Origin: Photorhabdus australis DSM 17609
GTDB taxonomy: Bacteria; Pseudomonadota; Gammaproteobacteria; Enterobacterales; Enterobacteriaceae
DNA: 64,000 nucleotides
Assembly (NCBI RefSeq): GCF_000711895.1
Contig: NZ_JONO01000005.1
Location: forward strand, 93,191 to 157,190
Direction: 5' to 3'
The notes below the pieces were generated by a model. That model saw only the letters and a list, made by a program, of their open reading frames with translations, was not told where the DNA came from and did no database searches. A program made the position numbers and the translations under genes. The first letter of the stretch is position 1; each line of letters begins with the position of its first letter. Positions 41,866 to 50,940 of this stretch are shown here, in pieces.

Positions 41866-42104
41866 CAGCCACTACACTCCTCAAGGTTAAATCATGGCGT
41901 TATAACGGTGAATAATAACGAAATTAGATGCAGTCTAACATTTTCGTAGTAACGCAACACATATCAATCACGAATTCCATGGTAAATTAACGCCAGCAAG
42001 GTTTAATAAGTCTTTTCTTATCCGATACTCTCATGGCACCTTTAAAAGTACGTTATCGGTTATGCAACACCTATCTGATGACAAATTATTAAGTTACGTA
42101 AATT

Positions 42105-42689
42105 ATGGCAAAAAAATCACAACAACAATCTATGGGACAAATCCGCATTATTGGTGGAAAATGGCGAAGCCGAAAATTACCTGTACCAAATAGCCCTGGA
42201 TTACGCCCGACCACAGATCGCGTTAGAGAAACTCTGTTTAACTGGCTGGCTCCAGTTATTCAGGAAGCACACTGCCTGGATTGTTACGCAGGAAGCGGAG
42301 CTCTGGGGTTAGAAGCACTTTCCCGTTATGCAGCACAGGCGACATTTATTGAATACGAACGTAATGTAGCAAAACAGCTTTCAGCTAATTTGGCTCTTCT
42401 CGATGCCAAAAATGCCGAAATTATTAACGACAGCGCGTTAAACTATTTATCTCAGCCGGGTGCACCCTATAACGTGATTTTTCTTGATCCACCTTTTCGT
42501 CAAGGAATGCTTGCCAAAACCATAAAATTATTGGAAGAGCAAGGTTGGCTAGCAGATAAAAGTTGGATCTATGTTGAGGCTGAGTCTGAATCAGCGGCAG
42601 CAGACGTTCCTGTTAACTGGCACCTTCATCGTGAAAAAGTTGCCGGACAAGTCGCATATCGGCTTTATATTCGTTACTTACCTGCATAA
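42105..42689 (+). CDS. rsmD: 16S rRNA (guanine966-N2)-methyltransferase RsmD
   Basis: A 194-residue Rossmann methyltransferase that modifies G966 of 16S rRNA in the 30S subunit. RIIGGKWRSRKLPVP near residue 14, LDCYAGSGALGLEALSR (SAM binding) near 59 and FLDPPFRQG (the DPPF catalytic motif) near 127 are diagnostic. It is divergent from ftsY, as in E. coli. Confidence 0.96.
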   Translation: MAKKSQQQSMGQIRIIGGKWRSRKLPVPNSPGLRPTTDRVRETLFNWLAPVIQEAHCLDCYAGSGALGLEALSRYAAQATFIEYERNVAKQLSANLALLDAKNAEIINDSALNYLSQPGAPYNVIFLDPPFRQGMLAKTIKLLEEQGWLADKSWIYVEAESESAAADVPVNWHLHREKVAGQVAYRLYIRYLPA

Positions 42690-42709
42690 TTATCTTTGGG
42701 AGCACACTG

Positions 42710-42973
42710 ATGTTTATTCAACTGGGAAAACTATTAATGGTCTGCGTTTGGGGATTTTTGATATTTAACCTAATCCATCCATTTCCAAAACCATTGAAGT
42801 ATTTTATGGATATCGCCATGATTTTCACGGTAGTAATGCACGCATTTCAGATGCTACTTCTAAAATCCAGTCAGCCCAAAGACCAAAAACTTTCTGGCCT
42901 GATGCAAACGAAGATTTTCTTTTTTGGTGTCTTTGAGTTATTGGCAATGCAGAAAAAGCAGCTTAAAAAATAA
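42710..42973 (+). CDS. yhhL: YhhL family membrane protein (DUF1145)
   Basis: An 87-residue protein with two to three hydrophobic segments. GKLLMVCVWGFLIFNLIHPFP and MLLLKSSQPKDQ match the YhhL pattern. It follows rsmD as in E. coli. The function is unknown. Confidence 0.88.
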   Translation: MFIQLGKLLMVCVWGFLIFNLIHPFPKPLKYFMDIAMIFTVVMHAFQMLLLKSSQPKDQKLSGLMQTKIFFFGVFELLAMQKKQLKK

Positions 42974-43068
42974 ATCATTAGCGGGAAATGCCTACTTGTT
43001 GTAGTAACAGGCAGACTGGCGAAAACGAATGTAGCATAAATGCCACCATTACATTCATAACCACCCGC

Positions 43069-44286
43069 TTATCTTATCTGTGTCGGAAGAGATCTTTTGT
43101 GTGTTTGCCTGAGCGATAATTTCAGGCTAAACACATAAAAAGAAATAACGATTAAAGACAAGATAATGAGTGAATATGACATTATTTGCCATCCGAAAGT
43201 TTCCGTAAGATATGCAACCGTTGGCAAGAGCATCAAAACGATTAAGCGTGCAAAGGTCGATAATAAAGAGTCAAATGTTGACCTCAAACTGGCATCAAAA
43301 TAGTCGTGATAAACAGCTCTCAGCCCCATTGTTAGATATTGATTACTACCAAACATAAAAATTAAAGCTACAGGTATTAAGTATGGATAATGTTTCCCAC
43401 CTAACAAACATATTCCACTGGAGACAAGCATCAAAAGTAGGCCAAACCAAATCAATTTTTTATTATCACTAATTCTACTGATGATCCATCCTGCAGCAGA
43501 TTGAGCCATAAGAATAAAAACAAATAATATTCCATATGAAAAAGAACTTTTAATTCCACCAGAAAATCCATGAAAAGCATAAGGTTGCCAATACTGGAGT
43601 AATATCTGGAAATATACTATATTTGAAACAACTGCAAAAAATATGAATAAGAAGTCTTTACTTCCTTTAATTAAAAGAGAGTATATCTCCTTTATATCAT
43701 TTATTAACCCTGATTTTTCCCCGTCTACTGATTTAACTTGTGATTCAGGAAGAAGAAAGCAAAAAAACATCAATATAAAACTACCCATTCCGGCAAAAAT
43801 CCATATCCATCGTGAATCTACATTACCTATTGCCGCGCCAATCATAGCGGCAATAGCCATAGACATATAATGATATTTACTGTTAATTCCCAATATCCGA
43901 TGAGTATCTTTACCACCTTCCGATTTATAGACATCAATTAAGTATGAATGATATGTTCCCCCTATTATTGTCAAAGAGATTGCGTTAAAAAATTCGGCCA
44001 GATAAAAACTATATAAACTGGATGAAATCCCCGTTAAAACAAGCCAGGCTCCACCAAAAAAAACAGAAAGAGTTATCGCATATTTTCTGCTAATTTTGTC
44101 AGCAAGATAAGACGTTGGTATATCCAATATAAAAAAAACGCTGGCCTGCATGGTTTTCATTAAACCAAGATCGACAAGAGATACCCCTTTACTTAAAAGA
44201 TAAACCGATGAAGTCGCACCAATAAGCATCCTCAAAGAATTAAAAATAACAGAATATGTTATTACTATTTTGGTTGCAGGCCACAT
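43069..44286 (-). CDS. MFS exporter, possibly MccC-like
   Basis: A 405-residue MFS protein with about 12 membrane segments. VDLGLMKTMQASVFFILDIPTSYLADKISRKYAI is the loop 2-3 region. Its start overlaps by 22 bases the end of a ThiF/MccB-like fragment, the arrangement of adenylyltransferase and exporter genes in microcin C-type clusters. On that basis a peptide-nucleotide exporter is plausible but not proven. The DNA is AT-rich compared with rsmD and zntA, suggesting acquisition. Confidence 0.75.
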   Translation of the reverse strand: MWPATKIVITYSVIFNSLRMLIGATSSVYLLSKGVSLVDLGLMKTMQASVFFILDIPTSYLADKISRKYAITLSVFFGGAWLVLTGISSSLYSFYLAEFFNAISLTIIGGTYHSYLIDVYKSEGGKDTHRILGINSKYHYMSMAIAAMIGAAIGNVDSRWIWIFAGMGSFILMFFCFLLPESQVKSVDGEKSGLINDIKEIYSLLIKGSKDFLFIFFAVVSNIVYFQILLQYWQPYAFHGFSGGIKSSFSYGILFVFILMAQSAAGWIISRISDNKKLIWFGLLLMLVSSGICLLGGKHYPYLIPVALIFMFGSNQYLTMGLRAVYHDYFDASLRSTFDSLLSTFARLIVLMLLPTVAYLTETFGWQIMSYSLIILSLIVISFYVFSLKLSLRQTHKRSLPTQIR

Positions 44287-44543
44287 ATATTACACCTTTC
44301 ATTTTTAGGTATTTCTTGTGTTTCTATTTTTATTTTACGAGAGTGAATTCCAATTCTTCTATTCTTGCTAAGTATTTCACCATATCCACCTAAGAATTTC
44401 ATAACATCCCCAAAAGCATATGAAGCAGCTACCCCATTGACACTGGGGAACATAATCATTATTGACGTAATTAGTTGGAAATAATACTGAGCGCTTTGCC
44501 CGCCCGAAACAAGAATTCTGATAAACCTCATTAACAAATTCAC
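44265..44543 (-). pseudogene. C-terminal remnant of a ThiF/MccB-like adenylyltransferase
   Basis: A 92-codon frame that lacks the ATP-binding Rossmann part and the first zinc cysteine pair. It keeps a VNGVAASYAFGDVMKFLGG helix region and ends CNICGLQPK, the second zinc CxxC pair of E1-like MoeB/ThiF/MccB enzymes. The frame opens with GTG, and an in-frame ATG follows at 44531. It overlaps the downstream exporter. No precursor peptide gene is recognisable nearby, so it reads as the tail of a deleted biosynthetic enzyme. Confidence 0.5.
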
Positions 44544-44749
44544 AACAACTGATTTATTTCACATAATAAAAAACAAGTCAACAAAAATATTATCAAGAAT
44601 TATTACTAAACTATAATTAACTATATTTCCCTTTTTCAATATAAAGATACACTTACAAAAGAGTCTTTCATCATGAGGCCGGTATTACAGATGAAAATCT
44701 GGATTAATGACAGGCAGCACAATTTATCCATTTATTTTCTCTTTTTTAT

Positions 44750-44781
44750 TTGACTCTGGAGTAGGCTCCAAAGTGTAGAGT
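44750..44781 (+). promoter_or_regulatory. ZntR-type promoter/operator of zntA
   Basis: TTGACT at 44750 and TAGAGT at 44776 are separated by 20 bases, and the spacer contains the near-perfect dyad ACTCTGGAG..CTCCAAAGT. This long-spacer layout and the dyad are those of the E. coli zntA promoter bound by the MerR-family regulator ZntR, which twists the DNA when zinc binds. Confidence 0.85.
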
Positions 44782-44821
44782 TTCGTCATCATATGTGAAT
44801 TAACTCTGTAAGGGGGAGCCC

Positions 44822-47095
44822 ATGTACTCAAATTCAAACAAAAATAGCACCCATCAACATAACCACCAGTATGGAAGCTGCTGTACAAGTACCGCCTGTG
44901 CAGAGCAAGCTAAACATGTTAGTAAGCATTCACATGAACATAATGGTGCCTGTTCACACGAACACAATCATTCCCATGACATACAAGAAACACAGATACC
45001 TGAGTTCTTGGCAAGCCAGCGTTTTAGTTGGATTGTTAATGGTATGGATTGCGCAAGCTGTGCACGTAAAATTGAAACGGCAGTCAGAAAAATTCCAGAA
45101 GTGAAACAAGTCAAGGTCCTGTTCGCAACTGAAAAACTGGTTGTAGATGCTGATACAGATATACGTTCAACAGTTATCCAGGCCGTCAACCAGGCTGGAT
45201 TTAAACTTCACACCCCAAATACAAATCAGAAAGCCCCCAAAAGTAGCCGCTGGAGAGAATTTGCGCCAATTACTCTTCTCTCACTGATGATGCTAATAAG
45301 CTGGGGGATCTCCCATGTTAATGCCCCATTTGGCCGCATTGCCTTTATTATCACCACCTTGATTGGATTGGTACCTATTGTTAGCAAAGCCTGGAAGCTC
45401 ATACGATCAGGCACACCATTTGCTATTGAAACACTAATGAGCGTTGCTGCAATCGGCGCACTGTTTATTGACGCCACCGCTGAAGCCGCAATGGTACTCC
45501 TGCTGTTTATGCTTGGTGAAATGTTAGAATCCTATGCCGCTGGCCGTGCGCGTCGAGGGGTTAGTGCTTTGATGGCGTTAGTTCCAGAAGAAGCGCTGTT
45601 GGTAAAAAATGGTGAAAGAAAAACTGTTCCGGTCGCCGATCTTCGCCCTGGAGATATTATTGAAGTTGCACCGGGGGGACGTTTACCAACCGATGCTGAA
45701 TTACTCAACTCATTCGCCAGTTTTGATGAAAGTGCCCTGACAGGAGAATCCATCCCGGTTGAACGCATGCAGGGTGAAAAAGTTCCGGCTGGTTGTTTAT
45801 CCGTAGACCGTTCAGTACAGATGAAAGTATTGTCTGAACAAGGCAACAACGCCATTGACCGCATCCTGCAACTGATTGAAGAAGCAGAAGAACGCCGCGC
45901 CCCTATCGAGCGCTTTGTTGACCGTTTTAGCCGGATTTATACCCCGCTGATCATGCTGTTCTCTATGTTGGTTATCATTATTCCACCTACTGTATTCAGC
46001 CAACCGTGGGAAACCTGGATCTACCGAGGTCTTACGCTGTTACTGATTGGTTGTCCTTGCGCATTGGTAATTTCTACACCTGCCGCAATCACGTCAGCCC
46101 TTGCAGCTGCAACCCGTCGCGGTGCACTGATTAAAGGCGGTGCTGCACTGGAGCAACTTGGTCGAATCACAACCATTGCTTTTGATAAAACAGGTACGCT
46201 GACAGCCGGCAAGCCACAAGTCACGGATGTACAACCAGTGGCGAATATTAGTGAATCTCAGCTATTAACTCTGGCCTCTGCCGTGGAAAGTGGCTCCCAC
46301 CACCCACTGGCCAAAGCTATTTTGCAACATGCAGCAAGTAAAAACATTAATGTTACTGAAGCGGAACATCGTAAGGCACTGGCAGGTATCGGTGTTGAAG
46401 GTCAATTAGAGGGTAAACGCATCTTAGTCAGTACACCGGGTAAACTGCCAGAGAATATTTTGTCTAATGACTGGAAACAAAAAATTATCCAGTTGGAAGA
46501 TGGAGGCAAAACGGTTGTTGCTGTGATGCATGACGAACAATTCATTGGCCTTATCGCGATGCAAGATACATTACGTCAAGATGCAATAGGTGCCATCCAT
46601 TTACTGAAAAGTCAGGGTATTAAATCAGTGATGCTGACAGGAGATAACCCTCGCGCTGCGACTGCAATTGCCGGTCAGTTAGGAATGGATTTCCGTGCTG
46701 GATTAATGCCGGAAGACAAAGTCAACGTTATTATGGAATTGAATAAAGACCACAGCACAATGATGGTGGGTGACGGCATTAATGATGCACCAGCAATGAA
46801 AGCTTCCAGTATCGGTGTCGCAATGGGAAGTGGGACTGATGTTGCGCTGGAAACCGCAGATGCAGCATTAACCCACAACCGTCTGACAGGTTTATCAGAA
46901 ATAATCGCCCTGTCTCGCGCAACTCATAATAATATCCGCCAAAATATAGCTATTGCGCTGGGGCTAAAAGGGGTTTTCCTTATCACTAGTCTGTTAGGCA
47001 TCACTGGCTTGTGGATGGCAGTATTAGCTGATTCTGGCGCTACCGCTCTGGTAACGGCAAATGCAGTAAGGTTACTGAGAATTAAAGTGAAATAA
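44822..47095 (+). CDS. zntA: Zinc/cadmium/lead-exporting P-type ATPase ZntA
   Basis: A 757-residue P1B-type ATPase that expels Zn, Cd and Pb. Residues 11-53 are unusually rich in histidine and cysteine (HQHNHQ, HSHEH, HEHNHSHD), a probable metal-loading tail. A heavy-metal-associated domain follows with C77 and C80. The membrane metal site CPC is at 411-413, the phosphorylated D455 lies in DKTGTLT, and the hinge is MVGDGINDAPAM. The start follows AGGGGG. It is controlled by the ZntR-type promoter upstream. Confidence 0.97.
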   Translation: MYSNSNKNSTHQHNHQYGSCCTSTACAEQAKHVSKHSHEHNGACSHEHNHSHDIQETQIPEFLASQRFSWIVNGMDCASCARKIETAVRKIPEVKQVKVLFATEKLVVDADTDIRSTVIQAVNQAGFKLHTPNTNQKAPKSSRWREFAPITLLSLMMLISWGISHVNAPFGRIAFIITTLIGLVPIVSKAWKLIRSGTPFAIETLMSVAAIGALFIDATAEAAMVLLLFMLGEMLESYAAGRARRGVSALMALVPEEALLVKNGERKTVPVADLRPGDIIEVAPGGRLPTDAELLNSFASFDESALTGESIPVERMQGEKVPAGCLSVDRSVQMKVLSEQGNNAIDRILQLIEEAEERRAPIERFVDRFSRIYTPLIMLFSMLVIIIPPTVFSQPWETWIYRGLTLLLIGCPCALVISTPAAITSALAAATRRGALIKGGAALEQLGRITTIAFDKTGTLTAGKPQVTDVQPVANISESQLLTLASAVESGSHHPLAKAILQHAASKNINVTEAEHRKALAGIGVEGQLEGKRILVSTPGKLPENILSNDWKQKIIQLEDGGKTVVAVMHDEQFIGLIAMQDTLRQDAIGAIHLLKSQGIKSVMLTGDNPRAATAIAGQLGMDFRAGLMPEDKVNVIMELNKDHSTMMVGDGINDAPAMKASSIGVAMGSGTDVALETADAALTHNRLTGLSEIIALSRATHNNIRQNIAIALGLKGVFLITSLLGITGLWMAVLADSGATALVTANAVRLLRIKVK

Positions 47096-47243
47096 AAAAC
47101 TATTTAACGATTAATGCCAGTCATCAACTTTTTAAAGGGTATGGGGCCTATTCCAGGGGCTGATCCATACCTTTTTTTGTTGCTACAGATAAAGTCAATG
47201 AAACCTGTCACTACAAGAGCGTTTTTCTGATTGCGTCCTGGCG

Positions 47244-47492
47244 TTACCTCTCTGCTTTCCGAACCAAATAGCGGTAAGGCATTTGTTCCGTTTCTTGCGC
47301 AACAAGCTGATGCTCCATAAAACGACAAAAACTGGGAATATCGCGCGTGGTTGCTGGATCATCTGCAAGAATGAGTAACATTTGCCCTGCTTCCATATGA
47401 CGCACAGTTTTCCGTACCATCATCACAGGCTCAGGACAACGAAGCCCCTGTGTATCAAGGGTTTTATCTGGGTTGGTAAAAACATCTGGCAT
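47244..47492 (-). CDS. tusA: Sulfur carrier protein TusA
   Basis: An 82-residue sulfur-transfer protein that passes persulfide from IscS to TusD for thiolation of tRNA wobble uridine. [20 protein letters not shown] has the active cysteine in [24 protein letters not shown] follows. The start is ATG 47492; TTG 47516 gives eight extra residues. It is convergent to zntA as in E. coli. Confidence 0.95.
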   Translation of the reverse strand: MPDVFTNPDKTLDTQGLRCPEPVMMVRKTVRHMEAGQMLLILADDPATTRDIPSFCRFMEHQLVAQETEQMPYRYLVRKAER

Positions 47493-47531
47493 AACTATCT
47501 CTGTAATTCCAGGCAACTGATGAAAGTTGAT

Positions 47532-47654
47532 TATACCCGTTATCTTTCAAGTTGCCTCTTTGTTGGCTGCACTCACCCCGGTCACATAGTTATCTATGCT
47601 CCCGGGGATTCGCTCCCTTGCCGTCGCGATGCATCTTGAAGTTCATTCGGTATA
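47532..47654 (+). repeat. ERIC element, 123 bp
   Basis: Copy with TATACCC and CGGTATA ends and the same four-base deletion as the pirAB intergenic copy. It lies between tusA and yhhQ. Confidence 0.9.
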
Positions 47655-47761
47655 TATTATAAAAAGGCTATCCAAAAATGAACTTTACAGGTAATCATCT
47701 TGATTTTATGCACAATCGACGTATCATGCGCGGCGCCGTCAGTTAAAGCGGCAGGTATTTC

Positions 47762-47793
47762 ATTGGGTTCCCTCACCCCATTATCCAAAAAGG
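47762..47793 (+). promoter_or_regulatory. Candidate preQ1-I riboswitch before yhhQ
   Basis: ATTGGGT pairs with ACCCCAT around the six-base loop TCCCTC (one mismatch). An A-rich tail ends in AAAAAGG, whose AGG could pair with the loop CCT as an H-type pseudoknot. The layout closely resembles the compact preQ1-I aptamer. The AAGG is also the probable ribosome-binding site of yhhQ, six bases before its ATG, which fits translational control by a queuosine precursor. Confidence 0.5.
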
Positions 47794-47799
47794 TACAAT

Positions 47800-48468
47800 A
47801 TGCTTTCATTTACTGCTTCGCAGCGAACTTCTGCTTTGATTTGGCTTTCGCTATTTCATATCCTGATTATTACTTCCAGTAACTATCTGGTGCAACTACC
47901 TATTTCTATCTTTGGTTTTCATACCACCTGGGGAGCATTTACTTTCCCATTTATTTTTCTTGCAACAGATTTAACTGTTCGTATCTATCATGCGTCACTT
48001 GCCAGACGCATCATTATCACCGTTATGATCCCTGCTTTGCTGATCTCTTATATTATTTCCGCTCTATTCTTCCAGGGAGTATGGCAAGGTTTCCCCGCGC
48101 TGTCTGAATTCAATCTATTTGTTGCTCGTATTGCTTGCGCCAGTTTTATGGCCTATTTGCTTGGGCAAGTACTGGATGTCTACGTCTTTAACCGTCTGCG
48201 GCGAAAACGTAACTGGTGGATTGCCCCCGCAGCGGCAATGCTCTTTGGCAACTTACTTGATACTCTAGCTTTCTTCTTTATTGCTTTTTACCGCAGTACA
48301 GATGCTTTTATGGCCGCAAACTGGGTCGAGATTGGATTAGTTGATTACTGCTTCAAGTTATTAATCTGCCTACTATTTTTTCTACCCGTCTACGGTATTT
48401 TACTGAATTTGATCCTGAAGTACTTTTTCGCTTACCAGACTGCCCACCCTCATATCCAGGTTCGCTGA
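47800..48468 (+). CDS. yhhQ: Queuosine precursor transporter YhhQ
   Basis: A 222-residue membrane protein of the VUT family with about six segments, importing the 7-deazaguanine precursors preQ0 and preQ1. ITSSNYLVQLPISIFGFHTTWGAF, FLATDLTVRIYHASLARRI and FNLFVARIACASFMAYLLGQ match E. coli YhhQ. A compact preQ1-like RNA fold just upstream suggests feedback control. Confidence 0.95.
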   Translation: MLSFTASQRTSALIWLSLFHILIITSSNYLVQLPISIFGFHTTWGAFTFPFIFLATDLTVRIYHASLARRIIITVMIPALLISYIISALFFQGVWQGFPALSEFNLFVARIACASFMAYLLGQVLDVYVFNRLRRKRNWWIAPAAAMLFGNLLDTLAFFFIAFYRSTDAFMAANWVEIGLVDYCFKLLICLLFFLPVYGILLNLILKYFFAYQTAHPHIQVR

Positions 48469-48714
48469 TTCCCATATGCCCGGTAGATATCGGGCGTAGA
48501 TCAAAAAAATGTACATTTCCTTCTACAAAATGGGTATAAACATTTTTTTATCCATAACCGATCATTACTTTTTATCATATAGTGTTAACCCGTTAAGTAG
48601 ATAAGTACTTTTTCACCCGAAACTCGTTTCCCTGTCTGTCACGTTTTGCTCCCTGTTCGTCAGGAAAATGTATGTGGTAAACAGGCATTGAATTTCCACA
48701 AAAGGAGTATTTTT

Positions 48715-49815
48715 ATGCTGAAAGTTATCCAAGCCCCACCTAAATATATTCAAGGTCCTGACGCCTTGCTTTCTATTGGTAAATACACAAAAACCATTGC
48801 AGACCATGTTTTTGTTATTATCGGCAACTCAGCAATGAAATTGGTGGGGGATACCGTACATAACAGCCTGGAAGAATATGATATTACAAGTCATTTTGAG
48901 GTGTTTGGTGGTGAATGTAGCCGTAATGAGATTCAACGACTATCTGATATTCTAAAAGAAAATGAATGCCAAGCGGTTATTGGTATCGGTGGCGGTAAAG
49001 TACAGGATACGGCAAAAGTGGTCGCCTACGAATCCAAATTACCCATTCTAATCGCACCCACTATCTCCTCCACTAATGCCCCGACCAGTGCCTTATCTGT
49101 TATTTATACTGATGACGGCGAATATGAAGATTATCTATTTTTCCCAACAAACCCAGATATTGTATTGGTAGATACTGCTCTTATCGCCAAAGCACCAACC
49201 CGTTTTCTGGTTGCCGGAATTGGCGACTCACTGGCTACCTATTTTGAAGCACGCGGCTGTAACAATGCCCATAAACCGAGAATGACTGGTGGAGGAATAT
49301 CCCGTACAGCAATGGCTCTTGCCCATCTATGCTACGAAACCTTGTTAGAAGACGGTTATAAAGCAAAATTGGCCGTTGACGCTGGGGTCAGTACGCCGGC
49401 GGTAGAAAATGTTATCGAAGCCAGCATTTACCTAAGTGGTCTGGGATTTGAAAATACAGGTATCGCTGCCGCACATTCCGTACACAATGGCTTTACCGTA
49501 TTGGAAGAGTGCCACCATATGTACCACGGCGAAAAAGTTGCATTCGGAGTATTAGTCCAACTCATTCTGGAGAACAGTCCAAATGAAGAATTGGATACTG
49601 TACTCGATTTCTGTGTACAAGTAGGGCTACCTGTCACTCTGGATCAGCTTGGCGTGAAAGACGGTGAAAAACTGAAAGAAAAAGTGATGGCAGTAGCGAA
49701 AGCAAGTTGTGCTGAAGGTGAAACTATTCACAACATGCCTTTTGAAGTTACACCAGAAAAAGTGTACGCCGCCATTCTGGCGGCTGACCGGATGGGACGC
49801 GACTGGCTGTACTAA
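48715..49815 (+). CDS. gldA: Glycerol dehydrogenase
   Basis: A 366-residue NAD-dependent iron/zinc alcohol dehydrogenase that converts glycerol to dihydroxyacetone. The start at 48715 has AAAGGAG upstream. GIGGGKVQDTAKVVAYE near residue 92, APTISSTNAPTSALSV near 117, AGIGDSLATYFEARG near 165 and AAAHSVHNGF and YHGEKVAFG near 252 and 268 carry the metal ligands. No dha operon is next to it. It joins glpT and glpQ in a glycerol-related neighbourhood. Confidence 0.95.
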   Translation: MLKVIQAPPKYIQGPDALLSIGKYTKTIADHVFVIIGNSAMKLVGDTVHNSLEEYDITSHFEVFGGECSRNEIQRLSDILKENECQAVIGIGGGKVQDTAKVVAYESKLPILIAPTISSTNAPTSALSVIYTDDGEYEDYLFFPTNPDIVLVDTALIAKAPTRFLVAGIGDSLATYFEARGCNNAHKPRMTGGGISRTAMALAHLCYETLLEDGYKAKLAVDAGVSTPAVENVIEASIYLSGLGFENTGIAAAHSVHNGFTVLEECHHMYHGEKVAFGVLVQLILENSPNEELDTVLDFCVQVGLPVTLDQLGVKDGEKLKEKVMAVAKASCAEGETIHNMPFEVTPEKVYAAILAADRMGRDWLY

Positions 49816-49823
49816 GTCTGGGA

Positions 49824-49855
49824 AAAAGCGGGCAAATTGTCCGCTTTTATTTTTG
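49824..49855 (+). terminator. Intrinsic terminator of gldA
   Basis: An eight-base stem (AAAAGCGG with CCGCTTTT), nine-base loop and T-rich tail, 9 bases after the stop. Confidence 0.85.
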
Positions 49856-49917
49856 GCAGCCAGAGTAACGCACTGATTAAAGTCAGTGCGTCAGATAATA
49901 AGACTAGTTCATCAGGG

Positions 49918-50349
49918 TTATTCAGGCCAGAAATTCTCATCCATTATTTGTTCAAATGTCCAGGGGCAGGCTTCAGGAAAAACATCTTCCATCATACCTG
50001 TCTCTTTTGAAGCAAGTAATACTGCGTCATCATAAGCATCATTGAACGATTCAACGAGTCGGTGCTTCAGACTAGGGCTTTCCTTCAAACAACGACTCAC
50101 TTTTTTACGCTGAACATTAATCGTTAATATCCAACTACGACTTCGCCTTACAGGTTGGTATTCCCATTTCAGTAAATGAGCGATTAAAACTTCGAGACGC
50201 GATTCGAATTCCCGTCGCTCACTTCGTCCCATAGCCTCAATCTCCTCCAAAAGATTTTCAGTATCCAACATATCAATGTGGCCGGAACGAATGAGGTTTG
50301 CCTGCTCCTGAGTCCAACCATAAAAGTCGCTATCGTAACGTGTTGTCAT
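49918..50349 (-). CDS. DUF29 family protein, copy 1
   Basis: A 143-residue cytosolic alpha-helical protein. MTTRYDSDFYGWTQEQA, LDTENLLEEIEAMGRSE and LLKWEYQPVRRSRSW are the DUF29 landmarks. The function is unknown; the family is common in cyanobacteria and scattered in enterics. The start at 50349 matches copy 2; an upstream ATG at 50388 lies in the expanded GGCATAT repeat. It is a paralogue of the next gene on the same strand. Confidence 0.8.
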   Translation of the reverse strand: MTTRYDSDFYGWTQEQANLIRSGHIDMLDTENLLEEIEAMGRSERREFESRLEVLIAHLLKWEYQPVRRSRSWILTINVQRKKVSRCLKESPSLKHRLVESFNDAYDDAVLLASKETGMMEDVFPEACPWTFEQIMDENFWPE

Positions 50350-50362
50350 GGTTCCTCCACTT

Positions 50363-50390
50363 GGCATATGGCATATGGCATATGGCATAT
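50363..50390. repeat. Tandem GGCATAT x4
   Basis: Four exact seven-base units, immediately upstream of DUF29 copy 1. The corresponding place before copy 2 has no such expansion, so this is a slippage-prone addition to a duplicated promoter region. Confidence 0.85.
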
Positions 50391-50508
50391 CAGCTATACA
50401 ATTATATAATCGATGAGTCTGTCAGATTATTAGCATACCGTCAAAAACGAGAGACAAAAAACGCACTGCTCAAAACCACAGTGCGTCAGATAAACAAATT
50501 TATCGAAA

Positions 50509-50940
50509 TCATTCAGGCCAGAAATTCTCATCCATTATTTGTTCAAACGTCCAGGGACAAGTTTCAGGGAATACACAACGCCTAATATTAGTTTCTCGTT
50601 CAGCGGCAATCATAGCATCACCATAGGCATCAAATAGCATTTCACTAAGTTCTGATTTTAAGCTAGGACTTCTTTTAAGACGACGGGCTATTTTTCTTCT
50701 CTGCTCTTCAATCGTAAGTTTCCAGCTTCGCCCTTGCCGTTCAGATTGGAACTGCCATTTTAGAAGGTGAAGAAACAGCAACTCAAGACGAGATTCCAAC
50801 TCGTTTCTTTGGCTATTCCCCATGCTTTCGATCTCCTCCAAAAGGTTTTCCGTGTCTAACTGGCTCAAATTGCCGGAACGAAGCAAACCTGCCTGCTCCT
50901 GTGTCCAGCCATAAAAGTCGCTATCATAACGTGTCGTCAT
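50509..50940 (-). CDS. DUF29 family protein, copy 2
   Basis: A 143-residue paralogue of copy 1, with the same ends (MTTRYDSDFYGWTQEQA and CPWTFEQIMDENFWPE) and similar upstream DNA including a CTCC-rich ribosome-binding site. Tandem duplication is evident. There is no known function. Confidence 0.8.
   Translation of the reverse strand: MTTRYDSDFYGWTQEQAGLLRSGNLSQLDTENLLEEIESMGNSQRNELESRLELLFLHLLKWQFQSERQGRSWKLTIEEQRRKIARRLKRSPSLKSELSEMLFDAYGDAMIAAERETNIRRCVFPETCPWTFEQIMDENFWPE

Noticed and set aside
41438..41915. Serine/cysteine-rich and proline-rich plus-strand frames opposite ftsY
   Set aside because: They are antisense shadows of the repeated FtsY A domain; composition follows the repeat and no ribosome-binding site is present.
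47104..47328. 74-codon minus-strand frame after zntA
   Set aside because: Overlaps the tusA 3' end in another frame and is unlike any known protein.
47382..47639. 85-codon plus-strand frame between zntA and yhhQ
   Set aside because: Antisense to tusA followed by an ERIC element.
50363..50390. Tandem repeats considered as a CRISPR or iteron array
   Set aside because: Units of seven bases with no spacers; a simple slippage repeat.
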